Numbered from the stretch's first letter, positions 42,069 to 56,308 are shown. The stretch is 64,000 nt of DNA from Rhodanobacteraceae bacterium (GCA_021325475.1 JAJPHA010000050.1:1-64000), one strand, 5' to 3'. Numbers and translations: made by a program. The notes: generated by a model not told the origin, from the letters alone.

Positions 42069-43052
42069 ATGGGAAGACGCAGACCGTTCCGGATTCTGTC
42101 GCTCGCCGGCGGCGGCTATCTCGGCTTGTATACCGCTTGCATCCTGGCCGAACTCGAGCGACGCGCAGAGGTGCCGCTGGGGCGCCATTTCGATCTGATC
42201 GCCGGCACCTCGGTGGGCGGCATCCTCGCGCTCGGACTCGCCTTCGAGGTGCCCGCGGCGGAGACGCGGCGGCTGTTCATCGAGCACGGCGCGCGGATCT
42301 TTTCCACGCGACCGCTGGCCAACCGCGCGGTCGGCAAGCTGCTGGATCTGGCGCGCTCGGTGTGGGGACCGAAGTACAGCGGCGCCGCGCTCGAGCGCGC
42401 GCTCGCCGAACACTTGCGCGACCAGACCCTGGCCGATGCGTTGCACCCCGTAGTCGTGCCGGCGGTCAACGTGACCACCAGCATGACCAAGATCTTCAAG
42501 ACGCCGCACAGCCCGAAATCGCGCGGCGACGAAGCGGTACGCGCGGTGGACGTCGCCATGGCCACCTGCGCCGCGCCCGCCTACTTTCCTTCGCGCAAGA
42601 TCGGCCGGCAGTTGTTCGCCGACGGCGGCATGTTCGCGGTCGCGCCCGATCTCGTCGCGCTGCATGAGGCCGAACAATTCATGGACATCGATCTCGGCGA
42701 CGTCAGCATGCTGTCGATCGGCACGGCGACGCTGCAATACCGCCCCGCCGAACGCATCGCCGCCGACGACGGCGCGGTCGGCTGGCTGTCCGAGGGCCGT
42801 CTGGTGCTGACCCTGATCTCCGTGCAGCAGCAGCACGTCCAAGCCATGGTGCAGGACCGTCTCGGCGGCCGCCATGTGCATCTGGACGCGGTGTGGCCGG
42901 CACGCGCCGGGCTCGGCATCGACGTGGCCACGCCCGCGGCGGCGCGCGTGCTGCAGGAACTCGCGCGCGACACGCTCGACCATGCCGACCCGCGACTGCT
43001 CGAACGCCTGTTCCTGTTGCCCGCTCCGCGTCGCGCCTCGGTCACCCCTTGA
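42069..43052 (+). CDS. Patatin-like phospholipase, CapV/CotR-like
   Basis: A 327-aa patatin-fold acyl hydrolase. The oxyanion motif GGGYLG (14-19), nucleophile Ser48 in GTSVGG and Asp185 in ADGGMF make the Ser-Asp dyad complete. The segments FRILSLAGGG, HFDLIAGTSVGGILALGLA, FKTPHSP and CAAPAYFP closely resemble the CapV effectors of CBASS and COG3621 proteins (from memory, no alignment run). No CD-NTase, Cap2 or Cap3 gene is in the window, so a CBASS role is not supported. GGAG 8 nt before the ATG at 42069 sets the start. Confidence 0.85.
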   Translation: MGRRRPFRILSLAGGGYLGLYTACILAELERRAEVPLGRHFDLIAGTSVGGILALGLAFEVPAAETRRLFIEHGARIFSTRPLANRAVGKLLDLARSVWGPKYSGAALERALAEHLRDQTLADALHPVVVPAVNVTTSMTKIFKTPHSPKSRGDEAVRAVDVAMATCAAPAYFPSRKIGRQLFADGGMFAVAPDLVALHEAEQFMDIDLGDVSMLSIGTATLQYRPAERIAADDGAVGWLSEGRLVLTLISVQQQHVQAMVQDRLGGRHVHLDAVWPARAGLGIDVATPAAARVLQELARDTLDHADPRLLERLFLLPAPRRASVTP

Positions 43053-43086
43053 TGCCGATCTTCGGACCCGGCAACCGACACGGCGA

Positions 43087-43100
43087 TTGATCCACGTCAA
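43087..43100 (+). promoter_or_regulatory. FNR/ANR-type box upstream of the flavodoxin gene
   Basis: TTGATCCACGTCAA fits TTGAT-N4-ATCAA at 9 of 10 positions and is 13/14 identical to the reverse complement of the box between glgA and glgP. It lies 99 bp before the flavodoxin ATG in the 147-bp gap after the patatin gene. Confidence 0.7.
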
Positions 43101-43199
43101 CACCCGCACCGCACGGCGGCGTCAAGGTACGAGCGCGGACGCCGGAATCGAAACAGCACCGACGCCGGCATCGTTCGCTAGCACACCGCGGGGTTGGCC

Positions 43200-43733
43200 A
43201 TGGCACGAAACCTGGTCGCCTACCACAGCCGGACCGGGATCACGCGGCAGGTCGCGCTTGCGCTTGTGCCGCGGCTGGCGGCGGATCTGCTCGAGATCCG
43301 CGATGTGCGTCCGCGCGACGGCATGCTCGGCTATCTGCGCTCGGCGCTGGAGGCGATGCAGGCATCGTTGCCCGAGATCGCGCCGGTGACGCAGGAACTG
43401 GCAGGGTACGATCTCATCGTGCTCGGCACGCCGGTGTGGGTCGGCCATGTCTCGAGCCCGATGCGCCGGTTCCTGCGCGATCACGGCCAGCGACTGCGAC
43501 GCGTCGCGTTCTTCTGCACCATGGGGGAACGCGGGGCCGAATCCACCTTCCAGCAGATGCGCGACCTGCTCGGCCGCGACGCGGAAGCGACCCTGGCGCT
43601 GACCGATCGCACGGTGTGCCAGGAACGGCATCTGCGCAGTCTCGACGAATTCGCCGCGCGCCTGCTCCGGTCGTGTCCCGCTGCGACCGCGACTGCCGCC
43701 GAGATCGAGCCTGCGAGCCATGTCCCCCTGTGA
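43200..43733 (+). CDS. Flavodoxin-family protein
   Basis: A 177-aa flavodoxin-fold protein. The FMN phosphate loop is LVAYHSRTGITRQVA near the N-terminus, with further contacts at DLIVLGTPVWVGHVSSPMRRFL and FFCTMGERGAESTF. It resembles the flavodoxin/NAD(P)H:quinone-oxidoreductase-like group rather than the electron-transfer flavodoxins of central metabolism. The ATG at 43200 is preferred over a TTG six bases upstream. It leads a likely operon with the CBS-domain gene 30 bp on, behind an FNR-type box. Confidence 0.85.
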   Translation: MARNLVAYHSRTGITRQVALALVPRLAADLLEIRDVRPRDGMLGYLRSALEAMQASLPEIAPVTQELAGYDLIVLGTPVWVGHVSSPMRRFLRDHGQRLRRVAFFCTMGERGAESTFQQMRDLLGRDAEATLALTDRTVCQERHLRSLDEFAARLLRSCPAATATAAEIEPASHVPL

Positions 43734-43763
43734 AGCCGGCGGCAATTGAGAAGGAACCCAACC

Positions 43764-44213
43764 ATGCGTATCGCCGACATCTGCACGCGCAACGTCATTC
43801 ACATCGGTGCGCTGGCCTCGGTGCGCGAAGCGGCCGAGGCGATGCGTCGGCATCACGTCGGCGCGTTGGTGGTCGTGGATCAACCGAACGGCGAACGGAT
43901 TCCGGTCGGCATCCTCACCGACCGCGACATCGTCGTGTCGGTGATCGCGGCCGGCGTCGATCCCGCCGCGGTCGCAGTCGGCGACGTGATGAGCCGGAAT
44001 CCGGCGACGTGCGGCGAGGACGAGGACGTGTTCGACGCCATCGAGACCATGCGTGAGCGCGGCGTGCGCCGTCTGCCGGTGCTCAACGCCAAGGGCGGGC
44101 TGGCGGGCATGCTCACCGTCGACGACGTGCATGGCGTGCTCTCGACGCACCTGAGCGAACTCGGCCGCGCGCTGGTCCGCGAGCAGGTGCGCGAGATGCA
44201 CACCCGCGCCTGA
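43764..44213 (+). CDS. CBS-domain pair protein
   Basis: A 149-aa stand-alone protein consisting of two CBS domains (about 8-62 and 72-126), with the usual GILTDRDIV and RLPVLNAKGGLAGMLTVDD ends. Such Bateman modules bind adenine nucleotides and are frequent in hypoxia/stress regulons (for example Hrp1 of mycobacteria). AAGGA before the ATG at 43764 fixes the start. It lies between the flavodoxin and the Mg2+ ATPase, 79 bp upstream of the latter. Confidence 0.9.
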   Translation: MRIADICTRNVIHIGALASVREAAEAMRRHHVGALVVVDQPNGERIPVGILTDRDIVVSVIAAGVDPAAVAVGDVMSRNPATCGEDEDVFDAIETMRERGVRRLPVLNAKGGLAGMLTVDDVHGVLSTHLSELGRALVREQVREMHTRA

Positions 44214-44292
44214 GCGTTCGCGCCAGGCGATCCGTACCGGCACGCGCCGAATCGACAGGCTGCGTGCGACGCCCCGCTGCACGCTCACCGGC

Positions 44293-46848
44293 ATGAGACG
44301 TCTCGCACCGCAACCGCTCGCCCTGCATCCCGGACTGGCCGGAGCGGCGCTGCCGGAGGCGTTGCGCACGCTCGCCACCGGCGCGGACGGCCTCGACCAG
44401 GCCGAGGCCGCGCGACGCCTGCTGCGCTATGGTCCGAACGAGCCGCGCGCCCCGCTCGGCCACGGCCCGTTGCGCGCCCTGCTCGGCCTGCTCGGCAATC
44501 CGCTGGTGGCGCTGCTGCTCCTCGCCGCCGTGGTGTCGGGGTTTCTCGGCGATGACCTCGGCGCCTCGATCATCGTCGGCATCGTCGCGCTGAGCGTTGC
44601 GCTCAATTTCGCGCTGAGCCACCGCTCGCAGCGCGCCGCCGCCCGGCTGCGCGAGGAAATCGTGCCACTGGCGACGGTGTGCCGCGACGGTCGCTGGCGC
44701 GAGCTGGCGCGGCGCGAGCTGGTCCCCGGCGACGTGATCCGGCTCGCCGCCGGCGACCGCGTGCCGGCCGATGCTCGATTGCTCAGCGCGCGCGATCTGC
44801 ACGTGCAACAGGCGGCGCTCACCGGCGAATCGGTGCCGGTGGAAAAGGAGCCGTGCGACCGGCCGGCCGCCGACGCGCACGGTGCCGATGCGCGCCATCT
44901 CGTGTTCCTCGGCACCTCGGTGGTGGCCGGCACCGCCACCGCGCTGGTGTTCGCCACCGGCCGCGCCACCGCCTTCGGCGACGTCGCCGACGCGCTCGCC
45001 GCACGCCCGCCGCAGACCGAATTCGAGCGCGGCCTGGCCGAGTTCGCGCAGCTGATCATGCGCACGGTGATGTTCCTCACCCTGTTCGTGCTGCTGGTCG
45101 GCGTGGTGCTCGGCCGGCCGCCGATGCAGTCGCTGCTGTTCGCGCTCGCGCTCGCCGTGGGGCTGACGCCGGAGTTCATGCCGATGATCACGACGGTGAC
45201 CCTGGCGCAGGGCGCCCTGCGCATGGCGCGGCGGCGCGTCATCGTCAAGCATCTGGCGGCGATCGAGGACTTCGGCAGCCTGACCGTGCTGTTGAGCGAC
45301 AAGACCGGCACGCTGACCTCGGGCGAGACCACCCTCGTGCGCGTCCTCGACGCGCACGGCCACGCCTGCGAGTCGCCGTTCCGGCTGGCATATCTCAACA
45401 GCCGGTTCGAGACCGGCATCCGCAATCCGCTGGATGCGGCGATCCTCGCCCATCGCCCGATCGAAGTGGCCGAGTACCGCAAGCTCGACGAGATTCCGTT
45501 CGATTTCGAACGCCGGCGTTCGTGCGTCGCGGTGGCGCGCGGCGAGCAGCGCCTGCTCGTGGTCAAGGGCGCGCCGGAATCGGTCCTCGCCGAATGCGTG
45601 CGCTACGAGAGCAACGGCGACGTGCGTGCGTTCGATGCGGCGGCGCGCGACGCCAGCGTGCGCACATACGAAGCGTTGGGCGAACGCGGCATGCGCGTGC
45701 TCGCGGTCGCCTACCGGCCGCTGACCGAGCAGGCGCGCTATTCGCGCGCGGACGAGACCGCGCTCGTGCTCGCCGGGTTCCTCGCCTTCGCCGATCCGAT
45801 CGCGCCGGAGGCGGCCGCAACGCTGCGCGCGCTGGCCGAGGACGGAGTTGCGCTGAAGATCGTCAGCGGCGACAACGAGCGGGTCACACGCCGGGTGTGC
45901 GATGCGGTCGGGATCGACGCGGCGCGTGTCGTCACCGGCGCGGACATCGCCGCGCTCGACGATGCGGCGCTCGGCCTGCTCGCCGACCGCGTGTCGGTGT
46001 TCGCCCGCGTGACGCCGGCGCAGAAGCATCGCATCGTGCTGGCATTGAAGGCGCACGGCCATGTCGTCGGCTTCCTCGGCGACGGCATCAACGATGCGCC
46101 GTCGCTGCACGCCGCCGACGTCGGCGTGTCCGTGGCCAATGCCGTGGACGTGGCCAGGGACGCCGCCGACATCGTGCTGCGCGAACGCGATTTGAAAGTG
46201 CTGCACGCCGGCGTCATCGAGGGCCGCCGTGCGTTCGCCAACGTCACCAAGTACCTGCTGATGGGCACGAGCTCGAACTTCGGCAACGTCTTCAGCATGG
46301 CCGCCGGCGCGCTGTTCCTGCCGTTCCTGCCGATGCTGCCGACCCAGATCCTGCTCAACAACTTTCTTTACGACCTGGCGCAGATCACGATCCCGACCGA
46401 TAACGTCGACGCCGACCGGCTGCGCCGGCCGGTACGCTGGAACGCGGCGATGATCCGCGCTTTCATGCTGACGGTCGGGCCGATCAGCTCGCTGTTCGAT
46501 TTCCTGACGTTCTACGTGCTGCTGCGCTGGCTCGACGCCTCGGCGCCGGTGTTTCACACGGGTTGGTTCGTCGAGTCGCTGGCCACGCAAACACTGGTGC
46601 TGTTCGTCATCCGCACTGCCGGCAATCCCCTGCGCAGCCGGCCGAGCACGCCGCTCGTCGTCAGCGTGCTCGCGGTGGTCGCGGCGGGTGCGTTGCTGCC
46701 GTTCACGCCGCTCGCGGTCGCGCTCGGCTTCGTCGCGCTGCCGCCGGCGTACTTCGCCTTTCTGCTCGCGGCGGTGGCGACGTATCTCGCGATCGTCGAG
46801 GCGGTCAAGCGCCGCCATCTCTCCGCCGGCGATGGCGGACCGGCGTGA
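44293..46848 (+). CDS. mgtA: Magnesium-translocating P-type ATPase, MgtA-like
   Basis: A P3B-type ATPase of 851 aa importing Mg2+. It has LTGESVPVEK (actuator), the phosphorylated Asp336 in LLSDKTGTLTSGE, the nucleotide domain KGAPESVL, and the hinge GDGINDAPSLHAADVGVSV. The MgtA-specific TM segment SSNFGNVFSMAAGALFLPFLPMLPTQIL is present, as is FETGIRNPLDAAIL after the P-site. No mgtA-like leader or riboswitch is evident in the 79 bp upstream. The position beside CBS and flavodoxin genes points to stress control rather than simple Mg2+ starvation control. Confidence 0.93.
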   Translation: MRRLAPQPLALHPGLAGAALPEALRTLATGADGLDQAEAARRLLRYGPNEPRAPLGHGPLRALLGLLGNPLVALLLLAAVVSGFLGDDLGASIIVGIVALSVALNFALSHRSQRAAARLREEIVPLATVCRDGRWRELARRELVPGDVIRLAAGDRVPADARLLSARDLHVQQAALTGESVPVEKEPCDRPAADAHGADARHLVFLGTSVVAGTATALVFATGRATAFGDVADALAARPPQTEFERGLAEFAQLIMRTVMFLTLFVLLVGVVLGRPPMQSLLFALALAVGLTPEFMPMITTVTLAQGALRMARRRVIVKHLAAIEDFGSLTVLLSDKTGTLTSGETTLVRVLDAHGHACESPFRLAYLNSRFETGIRNPLDAAILAHRPIEVAEYRKLDEIPFDFERRRSCVAVARGEQRLLVVKGAPESVLAECVRYESNGDVRAFDAAARDASVRTYEALGERGMRVLAVAYRPLTEQARYSRADETALVLAGFLAFADPIAPEAAATLRALAEDGVALKIVSGDNERVTRRVCDAVGIDAARVVTGADIAALDDAALGLLADRVSVFARVTPAQKHRIVLALKAHGHVVGFLGDGINDAPSLHAADVGVSVANAVDVARDAADIVLRERDLKVLHAGVIEGRRAFANVTKYLLMGTSSNFGNVFSMAAGALFLPFLPMLPTQILLNNFLYDLAQITIPTDNVDADRLRRPVRWNAAMIRAFMLTVGPISSLFDFLTFYVLLRWLDASAPVFHTGWFVESLATQTLVLFVIRTAGNPLRSRPSTPLVVSVLAVVAAGALLPFTPLAVALGFVALPPAYFAFLLAAVATYLAIVEAVKRRHLSAGDGGPA

Positions 46849-46863
46849 GCGATCGCGGTCGCG

Positions 46864-48477
46864 TCAGGTTCCGGTCCGGGCGACGAGCGCCCGCGCGCGA
46901 CCGGCACGCGCCAGGTCGCCGATCCGCTGGTGCCAGGCGGCAAGGCGTGCCGCCGCGGACGGCGCCGGCACGAGTTGCCGGTACAGATCGAGGTACGCTG
47001 CGGCGGACCGCGACCAGCCGAAATCGGCCGCCAGACCGCGCGCGCGCACCTCGCGCCAGACCTCGGGCCGGGTCGCGTAGACTTCGAGGCTGCGCTCGAT
47101 GGCGTGCTCGAACGCCCTGCCGGACGCTTCGGCGAAGACGAAACCGGTCGCGGTGGATGCATCGGTCTCGACGTCGGCCACGCTGTCCGCGAGACCGCCG
47201 ACGCAGCGCACGATCGGAATCGTGCCGTAGCGCATCGCGTACATCTGCGTCAGACCGCACGGCTCGAAGCGCGAACCGTGCAGCAGCAGGTCGGCGCCGG
47301 CGTGCAGGCGGTGTGCGGTGGATTCGGCATAGCCGATCTCGATCGCGGCGCGACCGGGAAACTCACGGGAGATTTCGATGAAGCGGCGCTCGAGCGTGTG
47401 CTCGCCGCTGCCGAGCAGCGCGAACTGCAACGTCGCGTGCCGGCGCAGCAAGGTCGGCATCCGCTCGGCGAGCACGTCGGCCATCTTCTGCGTGGTCAGG
47501 CGGCTCGCGAACATCGCCAGCGGCGCGGCGGGATCCTGCCGCAGGCCCGATTGCGCCTGCAGCGCGTTCTTGCACGCGCCCTTGCCGGCGGGATCGTCCG
47601 GCGAATAGCGCCGGGCGAGGAACGCATCCGTCGCCGGATTCCAGACCTCGGTGTCGATGCCGTTGAGGATGCCGACGAAATCCGCGCCGCGGCTCGCGAA
47701 CACGCCTTCCAGACCGCAGCCGAACTCGCGGCTGCGCAATTCCCGCGCATAGGTGGGACTGACCGTCGTCACCTTGTCGGCATACACGATGCCGGCTTTC
47801 AGGAACGAGAGTTGGCCGTAAAACTCCAGTCCCGCGGCATCGTCCGGCAGATCGAGCAACTCGGCCGTGGCCCAGGGAAAATTGCCCTGGAAGGCCGCAT
47901 TGTGCACGGTGAACACCGTGGCCGGCCGGGCCACTCCGGCACGGCGCAACAGGAACGGCACGAGACCGGTATGCCAGTCGTGGCAGTGCACGAGGTCCGG
48001 CCGCCAGCGCGCCGCCGTGTCACCACGTGCGAGCGCGACGGCCGCGCGACACAACGCGGCGTAGCGGCGCGCATTGTCCGGCCAGTCGCTGCCGCTCGGG
48101 TCCTGATACGGCGTGCCGGGACGCTGGTACAGGCGCGGGCAATCGAGCAACCACAGCGGAATGTCGGAATCCGGCAAGCGTCCGGCGAGCAGACGCGCCG
48201 ACGACTCCCCGGCATCGGCATCTACCGCGCCGGCGATGCGCAGATCGGCACTCCGGTCGAGCGCGCAGGGATAGCCCGGCATCAGCAGGCGCACGTCCAC
48301 GCCGAGCTGCCGCAGCGCTTTCGGCAGCGCGCCGCACACATCGCCCAGGCCCCCGGTCTTGGCCAGCGGAAAAATCTCGGATGCGACCAACAACACGCGC
48401 GGCGGCGCGTCCGCGACGACGGCCCCGCCGACACACCCGGCCGACCCGCCACCCGCCTCGTCCGCTCTCGCTGCCAT
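46864..48477 (-). CDS. glgA: Glycogen synthase (ADP-glucose type)
   Basis: A GT5 enzyme that elongates glycogen from ADP-glucose. From the ATG at 48477 it is 537 aa. The ADP-glucose-binding LAKTGGLGDVCGALPKAL, the HCHDWHTGL motif and the C-terminal SRFEPCGLTQMYAMRYG with the catalytic Glu are intact. The first ~20 residues (Ala/Gly/Asp-rich) before PPRVLLVASEIFP are non-conserved, so a shorter start is possible. It diverges from glgP across an FNR-type box. The glgC gene for ADP-glucose is not in the window. Confidence 0.93.
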   Translation of the reverse strand: MAARADEAGGGSAGCVGGAVVADAPPRVLLVASEIFPLAKTGGLGDVCGALPKALRQLGVDVRLLMPGYPCALDRSADLRIAGAVDADAGESSARLLAGRLPDSDIPLWLLDCPRLYQRPGTPYQDPSGSDWPDNARRYAALCRAAVALARGDTAARWRPDLVHCHDWHTGLVPFLLRRAGVARPATVFTVHNAAFQGNFPWATAELLDLPDDAAGLEFYGQLSFLKAGIVYADKVTTVSPTYARELRSREFGCGLEGVFASRGADFVGILNGIDTEVWNPATDAFLARRYSPDDPAGKGACKNALQAQSGLRQDPAAPLAMFASRLTTQKMADVLAERMPTLLRRHATLQFALLGSGEHTLERRFIEISREFPGRAAIEIGYAESTAHRLHAGADLLLHGSRFEPCGLTQMYAMRYGTIPIVRCVGGLADSVADVETDASTATGFVFAEASGRAFEHAIERSLEVYATRPEVWREVRARGLAADFGWSRSAAAYLDLYRQLVPAPSAAARLAAWHQRIGDLARAGRARALVARTGT

Positions 48478-48532
48478 GGCGCACACGCCATTCGTCGTAC
48501 CGGCATCCTGCGGCGCCGCGGCCGCCACGGCA

Positions 48533-48546
48533 TTGACCTGGATCAA
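48533..48546. promoter_or_regulatory. FNR/ANR-type box between glgA and glgP
   Basis: TTGACCTGGATCAA fits TTGAT-N4-ATCAA at 9 of 10 positions; its reverse complement TTGATCCAGGTCAA is 13/14 identical to the box at 43087. It lies in the 157-bp divergent gap. Toward glgP a CATCAT (48570-48575) sits about 30 bp from its centre, near the spacing of a -10 box in a class II FNR promoter. Confidence 0.65.
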
Positions 48547-48634
48547 CTGCCGGCACCGGTCGCCGGCGGCATCATGGGCGTGCCGATCGCCGCCGCGACT
48601 CGCGCATCGGCGCCGGGTCCGGAGTTTGCGCGCC

Positions 48635-50428
48635 ATGTCCAATGCCCCCCGCTCTCCCGATGAAGGCCAGGCGTCGGGCCCGAGCCCGATACCGACGATC
48701 GGGCCGTTCCTCGGCCTCGCCCGCATCGCCTACTTCTCGATGGAAATCGCCTTGCGCGCCGAGATGCACACCTACAGCGGCGGCCTCGGCGTGCTCGCGG
48801 GCGACACCGCGCGCGCGAGCGCCGATCTCGAATTGCCGATGGTATTCGTCACCCTGCTCAGCCGGCAGGGATACCTGCACCAGCGGTTCGACGCCGCCGG
48901 CGAGCAGATCGAATCGCCGGATCCGTGGCTGCCGGAACGCTACGCGGTTCCGTTGCGCGCCAAGGTCGCGGTGATCATCGAATGCCGCGAGGTCTGGGTG
49001 CGGCCGTGGCTGTACAAGCTGGAAAGCGCGCTCGGCAATCCGGTGGCGGTGCTGCTGCTCGACACCGATCTGCCGGAAAACGCGCCGGAGGACCGCGGCA
49101 TCACCGATGCGCTGTACGGCGGCGACGACGTCTATCGGCTCAAGCAGGAGATCGTGCTCGGCATCGCCGGGTTGCGCGTGCTGCAGGCGCTCGGCTTCCA
49201 GATCGGCACCTACCACATGAACGAGGGCCATGCCGCGCTGCTCGCCCTCGACCTGCTGCGCCGCTACCCGCGGCCGGCCGACACCTGGACCGCGGGCGAG
49301 CTTCGTTACGACGTCGCGCGCGTGCGCAGCGCCTGCATCTTCACCACGCACACGCCGGTGGAAGCCGGCCACGATCGCTTCGCCTACGCGATGTTCGAGC
49401 GCGTCCTGCACGGCTACATCGACATCGACCAGGTGCGCCTGCTCGCCGGAGCCCACGACCTCAACATGACCCTGCTCGCGCTCAATCTGAGCGGCTACGT
49501 CAACGGCGTGGCGATCCGCCATGCCCAGACCGCCACGGCGATGTTCCCCGGCTACGACATCCGCGCCGTGACCAACGGCGTGCACGTCCCGCACTGGACC
49601 CACCCGCGGCTCGCCGCGCTGTACCACCGGCATTCGCACGACTGGGGCTACGACCCGGAAGTGTTGGTGCGCTTCGACCAGTTGCTGCCCGACGCGGCGG
49701 TGTGGGACGCGCATCGGCAGGCGAAATCCGAGTTGATCGAGATGGTGGCGGCGCGCGCGCAGGTGCAGCTCGATCCGGAGCAGCCGGTGCTCGGTTTCGC
49801 CCGCCGCATGACCGCCTACAAGCGCCCCGACCTGCTGTTCGCCGACCTCGCCCGCCTGCGCGACATCCATGCGCGCCAGCCGTACCAGATCGTGCTGGCG
49901 GGCAAGGCGCATCCGCGCGACCAGCCGGGCAAGGATCTCATCCGCCGCATCCACGAGCTGATCCGCGAGCTGGCGCCGCGGATCCGCATCGTGTTCCTGG
50001 CGAATTTCGATCTCGACATCGCCCGCCGCCTGGTCGCCGGCGCCGACGTCTGGCTGAACACGCCGCTGCCGCCGCTCGAGGCCTCCGGCACCAGCGGCAT
50101 GAAGGCGGCGCTGAACGGCGTGTTGAACCTGAGCGTGCTCGACGGCTGGTGGGTGGAGGCCTGCATCGAAGGCGTCACCGGCTGGGCGATCGAGGATCAT
50201 CAACGCGACGCCAGCGTGGCGCTGTACGACAAGCTCGAGCACACGGTCTTGCCGCTGTACTACCACGACCGCGCGCGCTGGATCTGGATGATGAAGCAGT
50301 CGATCAGCAAGATCGGCAGCTATTTCAATTCCCACCGCATGATGCGCCGCTACGCCGCGGAGGCGTACATCCAGCGTCGTCCGGCGGTACGGGTCGTCAG
50401 CCATGCACCGCCCATCGTCTCCTCCTGA
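48635..50428 (+). CDS. glgP: Alpha-glucan (glycogen) phosphorylase, short type
   Basis: A GT35 phosphorylase releasing glucose-1-phosphate from glycogen. At 597 aa it belongs to the short alpha-glucan phosphorylase form without the N-terminal DUF3417 extension. Recognisable blocks are [27 protein letters not shown] (in parts), [29 protein letters not shown] and the PLP-lysine region [13 protein letters not shown] (Lys490). GGAG lies 11 nt before the ATG at 48635. The glgB start overlaps its last 26 bases. Confidence 0.94.
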   Translation: MSNAPRSPDEGQASGPSPIPTIGPFLGLARIAYFSMEIALRAEMHTYSGGLGVLAGDTARASADLELPMVFVTLLSRQGYLHQRFDAAGEQIESPDPWLPERYAVPLRAKVAVIIECREVWVRPWLYKLESALGNPVAVLLLDTDLPENAPEDRGITDALYGGDDVYRLKQEIVLGIAGLRVLQALGFQIGTYHMNEGHAALLALDLLRRYPRPADTWTAGELRYDVARVRSACIFTTHTPVEAGHDRFAYAMFERVLHGYIDIDQVRLLAGAHDLNMTLLALNLSGYVNGVAIRHAQTATAMFPGYDIRAVTNGVHVPHWTHPRLAALYHRHSHDWGYDPEVLVRFDQLLPDAAVWDAHRQAKSELIEMVAARAQVQLDPEQPVLGFARRMTAYKRPDLLFADLARLRDIHARQPYQIVLAGKAHPRDQPGKDLIRRIHELIRELAPRIRIVFLANFDLDIARRLVAGADVWLNTPLPPLEASGTSGMKAALNGVLNLSVLDGWWVEACIEGVTGWAIEDHQRDASVALYDKLEHTVLPLYYHDRARWIWMMKQSISKIGSYFNSHRMMRRYAAEAYIQRRPAVRVVSHAPPIVSS

Positions 50429-52315
50429 GACGCCGGCCAGGCTCGGCGAGCTCGACTGCCATCTGCTCGCGGAAGGCACGCACTGGCGCGCCTACGAGCG
50501 CCTGGGCGCGCACCCCTGTCGGGTGGACGACACCGACGGTTTCCGCTTCGCCGTGTGGGCGCCGAACGAGCGCCGGGTGAGCGTGGTCGGTCCGTTCAAC
50601 GGCTGGAACGGCAACGTCCATCCCATGGAACTTCGCGCCGAATGCGGCGTATGGGAGCGATTCGTGCCGGGGCTCGCGCACGGCACCTTGTACAAATTCG
50701 AGATCTGCACCGCCTACGGCGAGGTGGTCGCCAAGGCCGATCCGTATGCGCGCTGGAGCGAATGCCCGCCGGCGAGCGCCTCGCGCCTGTGGCAGCAGAC
50801 GCCGTTCCGCTGGCGCGATCACGCCTGGCTCGAGCAGCGCGGCCGGACGACGCAACGCGACCGCCCGATCAGCATCTACGAAGTGCATCTCGGCTCGTGG
50901 CGCCGGCACCCCGACGGACGGGTCCACGGCTACCTCGAGCTCGCCGACGCGCTCGTCGATTACGTGCGCGAGCTCGGCTTCACGCACCTCGAACTGCTGC
51001 CCGTCGCCGAGCATCCGTTCGGCGGTTCCTGGGGCTATCAGCCGACGGCGCTGTTCGCACCCTCGGCCCGTTTCGGTACGCCCGACGAGCTGCGCGCGCT
51101 GATCGACCGCTGCCATCGGGCCGGCATCGGCGTGATTCTCGACTGGGTCGCCGGCCATTTTCCCGATGATGCCCACGGCCTCGCGCGGTTCGACGGCACC
51201 GGGCTGTACGAGCACGAGGATCCGCGCCACGGCCGTCACCGCGGCTGGAATACGCTGATCTACAACTTCGGCCGCCGCGAAGTGGCGAACTTCCTGCTCG
51301 CCAACGCGCTGTACTGGCTGCGCGAATTCCACATCGACGGACTGCGCGTCGATGCCGTGGCGGCGATGCTGTACCTCGACTACGACCGCGCGCCCGGCGA
51401 GTGGATCGCCAATGTCCACGGCGGCCGCGAGAATCTCGATGCGGTCGAATTCCTGCGTCGGCTGAACCGCCTGGTGCGCGACGAGGCGCCCCCCGGCGCC
51501 ATGACCATCGCCGAGGAATCGACGGCGTGGCCCGGCGTGACGCAGCCGGCCGACCGCGGCGGGCTGGGCTTCGATCTGAAATGGAACCTGGGCTGGATGA
51601 ACGACACGCTGCGCTATCTGCGCCGCGACCCGGTGCACCGCCGCTTCCATCACGACGAACTGACGTTCGGTCTGCTGTATGCGTTCCACGAGCGCTTCGT
51701 GCTGCCGCTGTCGCACGACGAGGTCGTCTACGGCAAGCGATCGCTGCTGGCGAAGATGCCGGGCGACCCGTGGCAGCGCTTCGCGAACCTGCGGCTGTGT
51801 CTCGCCTATCTGTACACCCAGCCGGGCAAGAAACTGCTGTTCATGGGCGGCGAATTCGCGCAGGCACGCGAATGGCACCACGACCGCGAACTCGACTGGC
51901 ACCTGCTCGGCGACCCGCCGCACGCCGGCGTGCGGCGCCTCGTGCGCGACCTGAATTTTCTCTACCGCACGCAATCGCCGCTGGCCGCGGGCGACGGCGC
52001 GGATGCCGGTTTCCGCTGGATCGACTGCAGCGACGCCGAACAGAGCGTCGTCGCCTATGGCCGCGTCGATCCCGGCAGCGACGCTTGCGTGCTGGTGGTG
52101 TGCAATTTCACGCCGGTGCCGCGGCACGAGTATCGCGTCGGCGCGCCGTACCCGGGCGCCTATCGCGAGCTGCTCAATACCGATGCCGTCGAGTACGGCG
52201 GCAGCGGGCTCGGCAATCTCGGCGCGGTCGCGACCGAACCGGTGCCCTGCCACGACGCCGCGCAATCGCTGCGCCTGACCCTGCCGCCGCTGGCCGCGCT
52301 GATCCTGCAGCCGCC

Positions 52316-52319
<4 letters not shown>
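50403..52319 (+). CDS. glgB: 1,4-alpha-glucan branching enzyme
   Basis: A GH13 enzyme that introduces alpha-1,6 branches. At 638 aa it carries one N-terminal CBM48 domain ([22 protein letters not shown]), the (beta/alpha)8 barrel and a C-terminal beta domain. Catalytic residues are Asp317 ([15 protein letters not shown]), Glu371 (TIAEEST) and Asp439 ([14 protein letters not shown]). It overlaps glgP by 26 bp and its own stop overlaps the next start by 4 bp (GTGA), so three glycogen proteins are translationally linked. Confidence 0.96.
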
Positions 52320-56227
<3,908 letters not shown>

Positions 56228-56308
56228 ATCGACGGCGACCCGCGTCGACACGATCGCGTCGCGCCGCACCACGCAGCAGAGCGTTGCCGCTTCGGCTACA
56301 GTACGCCG

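Noticed and set aside
41991-43733. A CBASS or other nucleotide-signalling defence operon built around the patatin gene
   Set aside because: None of the neighbouring genes is a CD-NTase, E1/E2-like, JAB-like or other known defence protein, so only the effector-like protein is supported.
44214-44292. A Mg2+-sensing riboswitch or leader peptide before the MgtA-like gene
   Set aside because: The gap to the CBS gene is only 79 bp and shows no proline-rich leader frame or long stem-loop.
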